Below are positions 30,181-42,422 of a stretch of DNA of 64,000 nt, in pieces. The translations under genes were made by a program, and so were the position numbers. Position 1 is the stretch's first letter. Each line of letters opens with the position of its first letter. The notes under the pieces are model-generated. The model saw nothing but the letters and a program-made list of their open reading frames with translations. It was not told where the DNA came from and made no database searches. This DNA comes from Dysgonomonas sp. HGC4 (GTDB taxonomy: Bacteria; Bacteroidota; Bacteroidia; Bacteroidales; Dysgonomonadaceae): positions 1-64,000 of the forward strand of contig NZ_CVRU01000150.1 in assembly GCF_001261715.1 (NCBI RefSeq), written 5' to 3'.

Positions 30181-31617
30181 TTACAAGTCTAGTATTTCGA
30201 ATGTTTTTACAGAATTAGATACAATCTTCAATGGAAGCAGCTTTTCTTTTAGCTCTAATTTTATTACAGAGGCTATGGCATCAGGAGATTTAGTCGGCAC
30301 GTCGATAATCATACCATCTGTCGTTTTTTGAATATTCAAGGTCTTTTTATTTTGCAATAAAGTCGCACTTTTTACTTCTGAGTCAATATTAAAATAGAGT
30401 TTACCATCCGAAGGCCATTCAAACACGCATAAGTATAATATCGTATTGTTTTTATTGTCTTTGCGGATACATTCTCCCCATGTAGGAAAAATAAGGCTAC
30501 GCTGCGTTCCGTAGATGGCTTCACCATTTATTTTCATCCATTCGCCCATCTCTTTCAAACGAGTTACACTTGGCTCTGGAATTTCGCCTTCGGGTGTGGG
30601 TCCCACATTCAATAAATAGTTACCTCCTCGGGCAGCTATAGTTATCAAGTTTCTCACTAATACCTCCGTGGGTTTCCATGCATTTTCCCAGCTTTTAAAT
30701 CCCCACGAACTACCTATATTCATACAAGTCTCCCAATCAACACCTTCAATATCTTCGGCTTTAGGTACTCTACCTTCGGGTGTTTTATAATCTCCAGGGA
30801 AATTAGGACGCTTCAATCTATCATTCTGAATAATTTGAGGATATTTAGCTAATTCTGCTGAAATTTTCTCTGCAAAAGCGTCTGTCATCTGGGTTGGAGT
30901 ATCCCACCATAAGACAGCAACATCTCCATAGTTAGTCAGTAACTCTTTTATTTGAGGAACAGATACTTTATCAATATACTCATCCATTGTTGCAGTTTGC
31001 TGAGCCGGATCCCAGTATCCTTTATTAGCTTCGGTGTATGCATCTATTCTGGTTGAATCCGGATTTGGCCATCCTTCTCTCATCAACTTACGAGCAACAG
31101 AACCTCCTGGATTGTTCCAATCTTGTGCCTGAGAATAATAAAAGCCAAGCTTCATTTTGTGCTTACGGCATGCTTTAGCCAACTCATCCAGTATATCTTT
31201 ATTGTAAACAGTAAAATCTACAATATTGTATTTGCTGGCATTACTCTTAAACATTGCAAAACCATCGTGATGCTTTGTGGTAATAACAATATACTTCATA
31301 CCTGCTTCTTTTGCCAGCTTAACCCATACCTCGGCATCGTACTTGGTTGGATTGAATCCTTTTGTAATTTGCTGATACTCTGCTACTGGTATTTTGCATC
31401 GGTTCATAATCCACTCAGCACCTCCTCGATTCTGATTATGTCCCTTATATACACCTCCTAATATGGAGTAAGGTCCCCAATGGATAAACATTCCAAACTT
31501 GGCTTCGCGCCACCACTCCATTTTTTTATCCTGATCGACGGTGGATGTATTTGCTTTCTGAGCGTGAAGGCTAAAGATAAAGCTTAGCAAAATAATGAAT
31601 ACCATTATTTTTTTCAT
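30181..31617 (-). CDS. GH29 alpha-L-fucosidase
   Basis: 478 residues from the chosen start (MKKIMVFIILL, signal peptide to about residue 20). An upstream Met at 31662 falls inside the -7 element and is rejected. Family motifs: WWREAKFGMFIHWGPYS, TTKHHDGFAMF, nucleophile D239 in VLWWDTPTQ, and GGNYLLNVGPTPEG. It ends soon after the barrel with a short sheet domain, the standard GH29-A layout. It releases terminal alpha-L-fucose, probably in the periplasm. It has its own operator-type promoter (31660-31719), and lies 176 bases upstream of the susC start, so it is likely induced with the SusC operon. Confidence 0.92.
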   Translation of the reverse strand: MKKIMVFIILLSFIFSLHAQKANTSTVDQDKKMEWWREAKFGMFIHWGPYSILGGVYKGHNQNRGGAEWIMNRCKIPVAEYQQITKGFNPTKYDAEVWVKLAKEAGMKYIVITTKHHDGFAMFKSNASKYNIVDFTVYNKDILDELAKACRKHKMKLGFYYSQAQDWNNPGGSVARKLMREGWPNPDSTRIDAYTEANKGYWDPAQQTATMDEYIDKVSVPQIKELLTNYGDVAVLWWDTPTQMTDAFAEKISAELAKYPQIIQNDRLKRPNFPGDYKTPEGRVPKAEDIEGVDWETCMNIGSSWGFKSWENAWKPTEVLVRNLITIAARGGNYLLNVGPTPEGEIPEPSVTRLKEMGEWMKINGEAIYGTQRSLIFPTWGECIRKDNKNNTILYLCVFEWPSDGKLYFNIDSEVKSATLLQNKKTLNIQKTTDGMIIDVPTKSPDAIASVIKLELKEKLLPLKIVSNSVKTFEILDL

Positions 31618-31659
31618 AGGATGTAGAATTTTAAGGTTTATTTCGTAATAGGTTCTGTA

Positions 31660-31719
31660 CAAAAATAGGTGGCAACTGTAATCTCCATTTGCAGAAATGA
31701 GTCTTTTTTTTGTAAAATC
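31660..31719 (-). promoter_or_regulatory. promoter with candidate HTCS operator, upstream of GH29
   Basis: Plus strand: -7 element CAAAAATA at 31660-31667 (TATTTTTG in gene orientation, full match to TAnnTTTG), a 20-bp gap, half-sites TTTGCAGAAATG at 31688 and TTTGTAAAATC at 31709, starts 21 bp apart. It supports translation from 31617, 42 bases downstream. Confidence 0.6.
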
Positions 31720-32016
31720 AGTTCATTATCCGCCTAATACCAACTAATAATCAACTGTTTAATACTTTCTAATATTATAGGACTGATTTATTTTCTTTGA
31801 AATAGAACCTCTCAAGTATAGAATAAGAGATTTCTATTTAGATTCTCAAATGCAATATTTTGTTAATTAGAAATACTAAAAACCATATCTAAAGAGTCAG
31901 ACTTAGGATGTTTGTTCAGTTGATTAAATAAAAATTGGTTTTCCGAGTATTATATACTCAGAAAACCAATCAATCTAGCGAATGTTATTTTTCACTTTAT
32001 CTTTATCTATATCTTA
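31663..32016. other. intergenic region between GH2 and GH29
   Basis: 354 bases. It holds the operator-type promoter of the GH29 gene near its left end and the GH2 terminator at 31934-31970. The middle part (31720-31930) is AT-rich and I see no gene or RNA in it. Confidence 0.7.
31934..31970 (-). terminator. rho-independent terminator after GH2
   Basis: Stem of 16 pairs with one mismatch (ATTGGTTTTC..GAGTAT / ATACTC..GAAAACCAAT) and a 3-nt loop, followed on the minus strand by TTTTTATTT. It separates GH2 from GH29. Confidence 0.85.
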
Positions 32017-35613
<3,597 letters not shown>

Positions 35614-35731
35614 TTAGAATTATATCGGTTATAGTCTTTTAAAGATAGGAGTTATTTATTTTAGACTCATAATCTCTTGTCGATAATTTTAAACTTGAAT
35701 GTCTTTTTTGAGTCTTGGGATAGATAATCAG

Positions 35732-35759
35732 AGCTATTTCCAATGATGAGGAAATAGCT
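35732..35759 (-). other. hairpin upstream of GH2
   Basis: Perfect 10-bp stem AGCTATTTCC / GGAAATAGCT with an 8-nt loop, about 125 bases upstream of the GH2 start. It could be a second terminator for the desaturase transcript or a leader structure of GH2; no T run decides this. Confidence 0.35.
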
Positions 35760-35813
35760 TTATAGATCAGGCATCTATTCAGTTAATTGGAAAAGAATTA
35801 TTGCTAAAATACA

Positions 35814-35846
35814 AAAAGGAAACTACCCCTAAGATAGTTTCCTTTT
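35814..35846 (-). terminator. rho-independent terminator after the desaturase gene
   Basis: Perfect 12-bp stem AAAAGGAAACTA / TAGTTTCCTTTT with a 9-nt loop, followed by T-rich sequence on the minus strand, 19 bases after the stop codon. Confidence 0.8.
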
Positions 35847-35864
35847 ATATATATATAAATATTA

Positions 35865-36851
35865 TTATTTCATCGCTGGTTGTACCCATTTGAATATATA
35901 AGAGTCAACCGGAACAACCATTCTCTCTGAGATTTTAGCCATACGGGCAGGCAATTTCATAAGAAAATCGCGGGCACGTTCAGCTTCGTCCGTCAATCCT
36001 GAAACTTTATCAATTTGCCATTTGTCAATCAGTTTTTGCATAATATCCACATAATCGCTAGCTGTGTATACACCCATACGTTGTGCGGCATTAGAAAATT
36101 GCTCAAAGGCTGTACTTATCTTTTCACCCGATTCTCTAAGGAAGTGAGCAGGCATTACAATTTTTTGCTTCATCATATACTGAAAAGCCAACATCATTTC
36201 GCTTGGATCGACCTCAAATATGCGTTTTACAAACTCACTGTATGCATAATGATGTCTCATCTCGTCACTCGCAATACGCTTACACATTCTTGATAGTTTG
36301 TCATCCCCTACCTTTTTGGCAAGTTCAGCCACCCGATTGTGAGAAATGAAAGTTGCTAATTCCTGAAAACTTGTATATACAAAATTTTTATAAGGATCGC
36401 GTCCTGTACCAATATCAAAACCATCGCTGATAAGATGTTGAGTAGTTTGTTCGATCTCTCTCATATTCACCCTACCCGACAGGTATAAGTATTTATTTAA
36501 TAAATCGCCATGACGATTCTCTTCACTTGTCCAATGTCTGATCCATTTAGACCAACCATTACGTTCTACATTATCCACACCATCAATTTCCATTAACCAC
36601 GATTCGTATGTTGGTAAGGCTTCCTCTGTAATGGTATCCCCTACTAACACTACCCAAAAATCGTAAGGTAAATCTTTTGCCAATTCGCGTAATTCTTTTA
36701 CCTCGTCAAAAAAAGTTTCCTTTTCAGAATTAGGCAAATAATCTGTTGGTTGCCATATTTTTTCAACAGGTATTAAATATTGATCGATAAAGGTATCGAC
36801 ATTCTTTTCCAAGAAGCGCATAACTTCCAGTCTGATATTTTTGATAGACAT
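35865..36851 (-). CDS. acyl-[acyl-carrier-protein] desaturase (soluble di-iron)
   Basis: 328 residues, no signal peptide, cytosolic. It introduces a double bond into acyl-ACP using oxygen and a di-iron centre. Both iron-binding motifs are present: EENRHG (E111, H114) and SDEMRHH further on, with an FQELATFISHNR helix between them supplying the bridging acid. Length equals the plant/bacterial FA_desaturase_2 family. It is monocistronic, with a 650-base spacer upstream. Because the reaction needs O2, it implies that the organism meets oxygen at least at times. Confidence 0.92.
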   Translation of the reverse strand: MSIKNIRLEVMRFLEKNVDTFIDQYLIPVEKIWQPTDYLPNSEKETFFDEVKELRELAKDLPYDFWVVLVGDTITEEALPTYESWLMEIDGVDNVERNGWSKWIRHWTSEENRHGDLLNKYLYLSGRVNMREIEQTTQHLISDGFDIGTGRDPYKNFVYTSFQELATFISHNRVAELAKKVGDDKLSRMCKRIASDEMRHHYAYSEFVKRIFEVDPSEMMLAFQYMMKQKIVMPAHFLRESGEKISTAFEQFSNAAQRMGVYTASDYVDIMQKLIDKWQIDKVSGLTDEAERARDFLMKLPARMAKISERMVVPVDSYIFKWVQPAMK

Positions 36852-37503
36852 TCTACTATAATTATTTAAAATTACGACTTTCTATGAGTGTATATTCTCT
36901 TTATCTATGAATAGGAAAACAATATACTTGCTACACAAAAAGACGGACGAAAAGTAAAGTTAAGATTATTTATCAACCAGAATAAAAAGGGCTCTTATTT
37001 AGTTATCTATAACAGTTTTATGTCATAAAAAGATCTGAATACTATTTACTGAAGAACAATTTGTAGAGCAGAATTTAAGATAATCTTAAATTCTACTCAT
37101 ATGTCTGATTTTTAGAACCTGATCTGGATTAAGTGAATACTGGCGAACCGATAGGTGACACAATAAAGAAGAGAACTATACAGTAAAACATGTCAAACAG
37201 ACAATAAGCTTCAAAGAAATCTAAGACTCATCTATTTTATCTATGAACCTAAAACTTAGTCTAAGAGTTCATTTTTCAACTTCTAACTTTTCTGAAAATA
37301 TCTTTTTTTGACGAATTATAGAAGAAGGTTGTGCTTGTATTTTTTGTAGGATAGTATAGAATAAGTATGTCAATGTAACTTACAGAAAAAAAAACTATAA
37401 AATCAACATATCCAATTACATATCAACAAAAAAGGACTACAAAATTTACGATATATCTATATTATAGTTAATAGCAGGCTTAATATTTATCTTCTATTGC
37501 AAT
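36852..37503. other. 652-base intergenic region with an isolated inverted repeat
   Basis: No convincing open frame or known RNA was seen. It holds an inverted repeat at 37066-37098: GAG, one mismatch, then the 12-base arm AGAATTTAAGAT and its exact complement around a single central base. The rest is AT-rich. The promoter of the desaturase gene must lie near its left end. An unannotated small RNA is possible but not shown. Confidence 0.5.
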
Positions 37504-38238
37504 TTAAACTTTAATACTTCCTACAACCTCTCGTTCAACCCTCTCAAAGACTTCAGAAAAGGGAATACCTTTTATCGCAAAAGGCTCATGTATAGTAAAT
37601 ACTAGCTTGTTGCCTAACCCCATTGGGAAAGAACCCCATTTAGTCATTTTCCACGAATTATTAATAGTTACCGGAACCATATAGGCCGAGGGTGCATATT
37701 TACAAAGTATCTTTAAGCCATTTTCAGCAAAAGGACCGGGTGCGCCTGTTTTACTCCTTGTTCCTTCCGGAAAAATAACAGCCGACCTTTTATTCTCTTC
37801 TATATAATCAGCCATTTTCTTAATGGATGATAGAGACTGCTTTGCATCTTTTCGATCGATAAGTACCGAACCTCCATGATTCAGGTTATAAGAAATACTA
37901 GGAATACCTTTACCCAATTCTATTTTACTAATAAATTTTGGATGGACCTTTCTCATAAACCATATAATACCCGAAATATCATATAGACTCTGGTGATTTG
38001 CAGCTATAATTAGAGGAACTCCCTCAGGAAGTCTTTCTAAATTTTCGACTTTATAAGTTGTGCCTAAAACATAAGTATTGGCTGTTAAAAAGAAATTTAA
38101 TGCATCCACACTTTTCTTATGAGCATTGTATCCAAACCAATTAAAACAAATCCATTGTATCGGGTGAAATATAAGTAGAGTGATCAAAAAAAGCAGATAA
38201 TAAATTATCGATAGGGGGTATGATATTAATTTTTGCAT
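37504..38238 (-). CDS. plsC: 1-acyl-sn-glycerol-3-phosphate acyltransferase
   Basis: 244 residues. It transfers an acyl chain to lysophosphatidic acid in phospholipid synthesis at the inner membrane. An N-terminal hydrophobic helix (about 8-33) anchors it. The HX4D catalytic motif is NHQSLYD (H82, D87), and FPEGTRSKTG (156-165) is the phosphate-binding motif. VPVTINNSW near the end is the fourth family block. Divergent from the TonB receptor gene to the right. It shares no obvious operon with the desaturase, although both act on membrane lipids. Confidence 0.93.
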   Translation of the reverse strand: MQKLISYPLSIIYYLLFLITLLIFHPIQWICFNWFGYNAHKKSVDALNFFLTANTYVLGTTYKVENLERLPEGVPLIIAANHQSLYDISGIIWFMRKVHPKFISKIELGKGIPSISYNLNHGGSVLIDRKDAKQSLSSIKKMADYIEENKRSAVIFPEGTRSKTGAPGPFAENGLKILCKYAPSAYMVPVTINNSWKMTKWGSFPMGLGNKLVFTIHEPFAIKGIPFSEVFERVEREVVGSIKV

Positions 38239-38544
38239 AATTCAAAAGTTCAATGATATTCAAAATTAGCAAAAATTCTGTTAATTAAAAATATAAAAAT
38301 GATAAGATATTATGATTATTACTGATTAAAAACTCAAGAAAAAGTCATCTAACTATACATCAGAGAATACCAAATTTCAAGAAATAGCATATACCATAAT
38401 ATTATTAAACAAGCCACCCTCTCTACACATATCTAGGTATCAAGAGGGATCAATCAAGCAGAAAATACCTATTAATTGCGATTGCATAAACAACTTGGAA
38501 ATTATACTTTCACGACTTCAAAAAAGGACATAACAAATTCAACA

Positions 38545-40956
38545 ATGAATTCTAAATTATCTAAATTTTATTTACTAAGCTTTCTTCTCCTTTCTCTCGC
38601 AAATCTATCACTACACTCGGCAACACAACAACAAGCTAAAGGTTCTATTAGCGGACGAGTTATTGATGCTCAAGGGACTCCAGTTTACCCTGCGACAATT
38701 TCGATCGAAGGTCTTACTATTGGTGCATACACCAACGAGAATGGAGAGTACAAACTAGAGAATATACCTAGTGGAAAGCAAACTATAACCATTTCGGGAA
38801 TAGGTGTAAAACCTAAAAAAACTGCAATTACAGTTATTGCCAATAAAACAACGGAAATATTTGATATTGAGGTTGACAACTCTGTCAGCTTAAGCGAAGT
38901 ATCCGTAATAGGAAAAAGTGAAGCACGTAAACAGCAAGAACAAGCTTTTGCAATAACAGTTCTTGACTTAAACAGAGCTCAAGTTATCTCTATTCCTCTC
39001 AATAGACTCTTAAATAATGTATCGGGGGTGCGTGTACGCCAAGACGGAGGTGTAGGTTCAAACTACAATTTCAGTTTAAATGGATTCTCAGGAAATCAAG
39101 TAAAATTCTTTCTGGATGGAATACCTATGGATAATTTTGGTCCCTCATTCAATTTGAATAATATATCTACCAATATGGCTGAACGTGTAGAAGTGTACAA
39201 AGGTGTACTTCCTGTTAGCCTAGGTGCTGACGCATTGGGTGGAGCCGTAAACATTGTTAGTCGTAAAGATGCAAATTATCTGGATGCATCTTATGCAATA
39301 GGATCTTTTAATACACACAGAGCAGCTATAAACGGAGCTTATACCGATAGCAAAACAGGTTTTACTGTACGTGCAAATGCATTTTATAATTATTCGGATA
39401 ATAACTATAAAGTTTTTGCTCCGATAAAGGATTTAAATACAAATAAGATAGTAGATAATCGTTGGGTTAAACGCTTTCACGACAACTATGAAGCAGGTGG
39501 AATCAGGCTCGAAAGTGGGATCACAAACAAATCGTATGCCGATTATTTATTAGCAGGCGTTATCGTCTCCAAAAATGATAAAGATGTGCAAACAGGCGCA
39601 ACTATGGATGCTGTATATGGTGGTGTAAAAGTAAAAAGTGAATCTCTGATACCTTCTATCCGATACAAAAAGGATGATTTGTTTACAGAAGGTTTATCTG
39701 CTTCTTTTTACGGAGCATACAACAGTGTCAACACTTTTAATATAGACACTATTTCCAGAAGCTATAACTGGTTAGGAGAATCTATCAAAGATTCGACCAG
39801 AGGCGAAAGAGCATATACCGATTCGGAAATAAAGAATAGAGAATGGCTCTCAACTGCAAATGTTAGCTATATGCTAGACACTCATCAATCTATCACATTG
39901 AACCATGTATTTTCGTCTATGAACAGAAAAATACATGACAAGGTAGACCCCGAAAATGAATCGAATAAAATTCCTCAAAAACTAACTAAGAATGTTACAG
40001 GTTTGGGATGGCAAATAAAGTATGATCGTTGGAATGCAAATGTATTCGGCAAACTTTACAATACCAACAGTTCAACCTATAAAAGATTGGATGAATATAC
40101 AGAAAATGCAAGGCTCGAAAAAGTAAAAGACAGCAAAACCTATTTTGGATATGGTGCTGCTACTACCTTCTTCATCCTACCAAAATTACAAGCTAAACTA
40201 TCTTACGAACAAGCTTATCGTTTACCCGAAAGTACAGAAATGTTTGGAGATGGATTGATTCAACAACGAAATCCCGATCTTAAGGCAGAAAGCAGTGATA
40301 ATGTGAATTTAGGTATTGCTTATGAGCAACACTTAAATAATGAACATATCCTATATTTTGAAACAAATTTAATTTACAGAAACACTAAAGATTTTATACT
40401 TAAAGGAGTTAGTTTAACTACTGATCCTACGACTGCTTATGAGAATTTAGGCAAGGTATTGACTAAGGGAATAGAAGGTGGAGTAAAATATAGATGGAAA
40501 AATCTACTTCATGCAGGTGTAAATGTTACTTATCAAAGTATCATAGATAATCAACAATTTGAGAAAAATTCGGGAAGCCTTGTAGGTGAAGGCATTTTCG
40601 AACATATATCATATAAAGAACGTCTTCCCAACATTCCATATTTCTTTGCTAATGGAGATGCAGGTGTTCTATTCCAGAACGTGATTATAAAAAACTCTGA
40701 GCTTACATTAGACTATTTATTTGATTATGTTCAGAAATATTACTTGTCTTTCCCCGGATTAGGAGCTAAAGCTTCTAAAAAAGTAATACCTCAACAAATG
40801 TCGCACGACATAGCTTTAGGCTATACATTAGAAAATGGTAAATATGGTTTTGTATTAGAATGTACAAACATCACAAATGAGAAATTGTATGATAATTACA
40901 GATTACAAAAACCAGGTAGAGCTTTCAACTTTAAAGTACGTTACTTTTTAAGATAA
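38545..40956 (+). CDS. TonB-dependent outer membrane receptor, XusA-like
   Basis: 803 residues from the chosen start; the Met at 38476 is rejected because 38545 begins a good signal peptide (MNSKLSKFYLLSFLLLSLANLSLHSA). A carboxypeptidase-regulatory domain (about 33-110, GSISGRVIDAQGTPVYPA) precedes the plug (NNVSGVRVRQDGG, FFLDGIPMDNFG, VEVYKGVLPVSLGADALGGAVNIVSR) and barrel, ending in FNFKVRYFLR. It is followed after 103 bases by a DUF4374 lipoprotein. That pairing is known from the xenosiderophore system XusABC of Bacteroides, where XusA imports enterobactin. A ferric-siderophore role is therefore the best guess. I see no XusC-type PepSY gene next to it. Confidence 0.85.
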   Translation: MNSKLSKFYLLSFLLLSLANLSLHSATQQQAKGSISGRVIDAQGTPVYPATISIEGLTIGAYTNENGEYKLENIPSGKQTITISGIGVKPKKTAITVIANKTTEIFDIEVDNSVSLSEVSVIGKSEARKQQEQAFAITVLDLNRAQVISIPLNRLLNNVSGVRVRQDGGVGSNYNFSLNGFSGNQVKFFLDGIPMDNFGPSFNLNNISTNMAERVEVYKGVLPVSLGADALGGAVNIVSRKDANYLDASYAIGSFNTHRAAINGAYTDSKTGFTVRANAFYNYSDNNYKVFAPIKDLNTNKIVDNRWVKRFHDNYEAGGIRLESGITNKSYADYLLAGVIVSKNDKDVQTGATMDAVYGGVKVKSESLIPSIRYKKDDLFTEGLSASFYGAYNSVNTFNIDTISRSYNWLGESIKDSTRGERAYTDSEIKNREWLSTANVSYMLDTHQSITLNHVFSSMNRKIHDKVDPENESNKIPQKLTKNVTGLGWQIKYDRWNANVFGKLYNTNSSTYKRLDEYTENARLEKVKDSKTYFGYGAATTFFILPKLQAKLSYEQAYRLPESTEMFGDGLIQQRNPDLKAESSDNVNLGIAYEQHLNNEHILYFETNLIYRNTKDFILKGVSLTTDPTTAYENLGKVLTKGIEGGVKYRWKNLLHAGVNVTYQSIIDNQQFEKNSGSLVGEGIFEHISYKERLPNIPYFFANGDAGVLFQNVIIKNSELTLDYLFDYVQKYYLSFPGLGAKASKKVIPQQMSHDIALGYTLENGKYGFVLECTNITNEKLYDNYRLQKPGRAFNFKVRYFLR

Positions 40957-41022
40957 GTGCATCATTAATAATTTAGCAACAGAAATAGCTATTGTTATTA
41001 TACTTAATCCAAAGCAATAAAA

Positions 41023-41035
41023 AGGTTTTAAACCT
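41023..41035 (+). promoter_or_regulatory. leader hairpin motif before the DUF4374 gene
   Basis: AGGTTTTAAACCT within AAGGTTTTAAACCTT, a 15-base perfect inverted repeat with one central base, 24 nt before the ATG. It is the only plus-strand copy of the leader hairpin family. Confidence 0.4.
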
Positions 41036-41059
41036 TCTATATAACAAATCAATATTGAA

Positions 41060-42283
41060 ATGAAATTAATAAAATATATAACAAACTTTTTCTTCATCGG
41101 ACTTATTTCACTTGGCATGACGTCATGCGATGACACTACCGATGATGAAAATACAGAAATTCCGAATGCTCCATATGTTATCAGTTTAGGAATAACTGCC
41201 AATGGAACTACTACCTATTACGTAGTTAGCACAGAAAACCTTATGTCTGACAAAATAACCGCAGTAGGAAAGGGAATAGAGCAAAACGGATATCACGATT
41301 ATGAACAAGGTAATCAAACCATATTTTGTGTAGGGGGACTTGGTGTTACAAGTGCTACAGGAATAGTACGAGACGCTAATGGATTTTTACAAGAAAAAGG
41401 TGACTTTGTTTTTGATGAATCACTTAGAGCCTTTTCTCAAATTGATAACAATACTATGTTAGGAGTCGAAATACCGGCAAATGCAGCAAGTGGAAACCAA
41501 ATTACCTTTTATACTGTAGATATAAACACTGTATCTATAACCAATAAAGTAAGAACCCCTATTGCTCCTATTGCCACATTAGAATGGCCTAGCATCACGG
41601 GGATTTGCATGAGTGAAAATAGAGTCTATATGACCTACTTCGGAATGAATCCAACAGATTACAGTACTAAATTTACTGATACTACTTATGTTGCTGTATA
41701 CTCATATCCTGAGATGAAACTCGAAACGATTATGAAAGATACACGCACAGGACCTGCTGGATCGTGGTATGCACATAATGGAATCTTTAAAGTAGAATCG
41801 GGAGATATGTATATCATGTCAAACTCTGCATTAGCTAATGGATTCTCGCAAAGTACCAAGAATGCGGCTTTCCTTCGTATACCTAAGGGACAGACTAAAT
41901 TTGATGACTACTTCTTCGATTTCGAAACTAAATCGGGTGGATTAAAACCTGCCCATATCAGATATATTGGAGATGGGTTACTATATGCCGAAGTGAGTAC
42001 GCTTAACCCTCAGACAACTGCAGACAGATGGTCTGATAAAGCGTTGAAGTGTTGTATTATCGACTTAAATAAACAAACAATAACCGATATTGAAGAAATT
42101 CCCGTTCATAATGGAAATGGTGGACGACGTTTCAATGTTTTGGTAGACGGTGGATACGTATATTGTCCCATCACAACAGCCGAAGGCACTTACATATATC
42201 GTGTTGATCCACAAACGGCAACAGGCGAAAGAGGTGCTAAAATCTCGACAACGTTTGTAGGTGGATTCTTTAAATTAGATTAA
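41060..42283 (+). CDS. DUF4374 surface lipoprotein, XusB-like
   Basis: 407 residues with lipobox C23 in GMTSC followed by DDTTDDEN, an acid stretch typical of surface-exposed Bacteroidetes lipoproteins. The rest is predicted all-beta (propeller-like repeats: YVISLGITANGTTTYYVV, WPSITGICMSENRVYMTYFGM, RFNVLVDGGYVYCPI). DUF4374 includes XusB of Bacteroides thetaiotaomicron, which binds ferric enterobactin outside the cell. The gene directly follows the receptor on the same strand and ends before a strong two-way terminator. Ligand is inferred from the family only. Confidence 0.85.
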   Translation: MKLIKYITNFFFIGLISLGMTSCDDTTDDENTEIPNAPYVISLGITANGTTTYYVVSTENLMSDKITAVGKGIEQNGYHDYEQGNQTIFCVGGLGVTSATGIVRDANGFLQEKGDFVFDESLRAFSQIDNNTMLGVEIPANAASGNQITFYTVDINTVSITNKVRTPIAPIATLEWPSITGICMSENRVYMTYFGMNPTDYSTKFTDTTYVAVYSYPEMKLETIMKDTRTGPAGSWYAHNGIFKVESGDMYIMSNSALANGFSQSTKNAAFLRIPKGQTKFDDYFFDFETKSGGLKPAHIRYIGDGLLYAEVSTLNPQTTADRWSDKALKCCIIDLNKQTITDIEEIPVHNGNGGRRFNVLVDGGYVYCPITTAEGTYIYRVDPQTATGERGAKISTTFVGGFFKLD

Positions 42284-42346
42284 AGGAACTCTCCTGTTTT
42301 CTTTAACAGTTGTAACTATAACTGCGCTTTCACTAAGAAATCAAAT

Positions 42347-42400
42347 TACAAATAAAAAAGAGAGAGTAACCAATTGGTTACTCTCTCTTTTTTATTTGTA
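42347..42400. terminator. bidirectional terminator, perfect 54-base palindrome
   Basis: Bases 42347-42373 and 42374-42400 are exact reverse complements with no mismatch and no spacer, centred on AATT. A-rich and T-rich outer arms give a T tract in both directions. It separates the convergent DUF4374 and flavodoxin genes. Confidence 0.9.
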
Positions 42401-42422
42401 GAAATCTACTGATTCTGAATTC

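Noticed and set aside
38239-38544. Cobalamin riboswitch or other metabolite leader before the TonB receptor at 38545.
   Set aside because: GCCAC occurs near 38413 and a small CCCTCT/AGAGGG hairpin follows, but no B12 box or larger fold is visible.
40948-41202. Minus-strand open frame of 84 codons across the DUF4374 start.
   Set aside because: Overlaps the signal peptide region of a clear lipoprotein gene and has no supporting motif.
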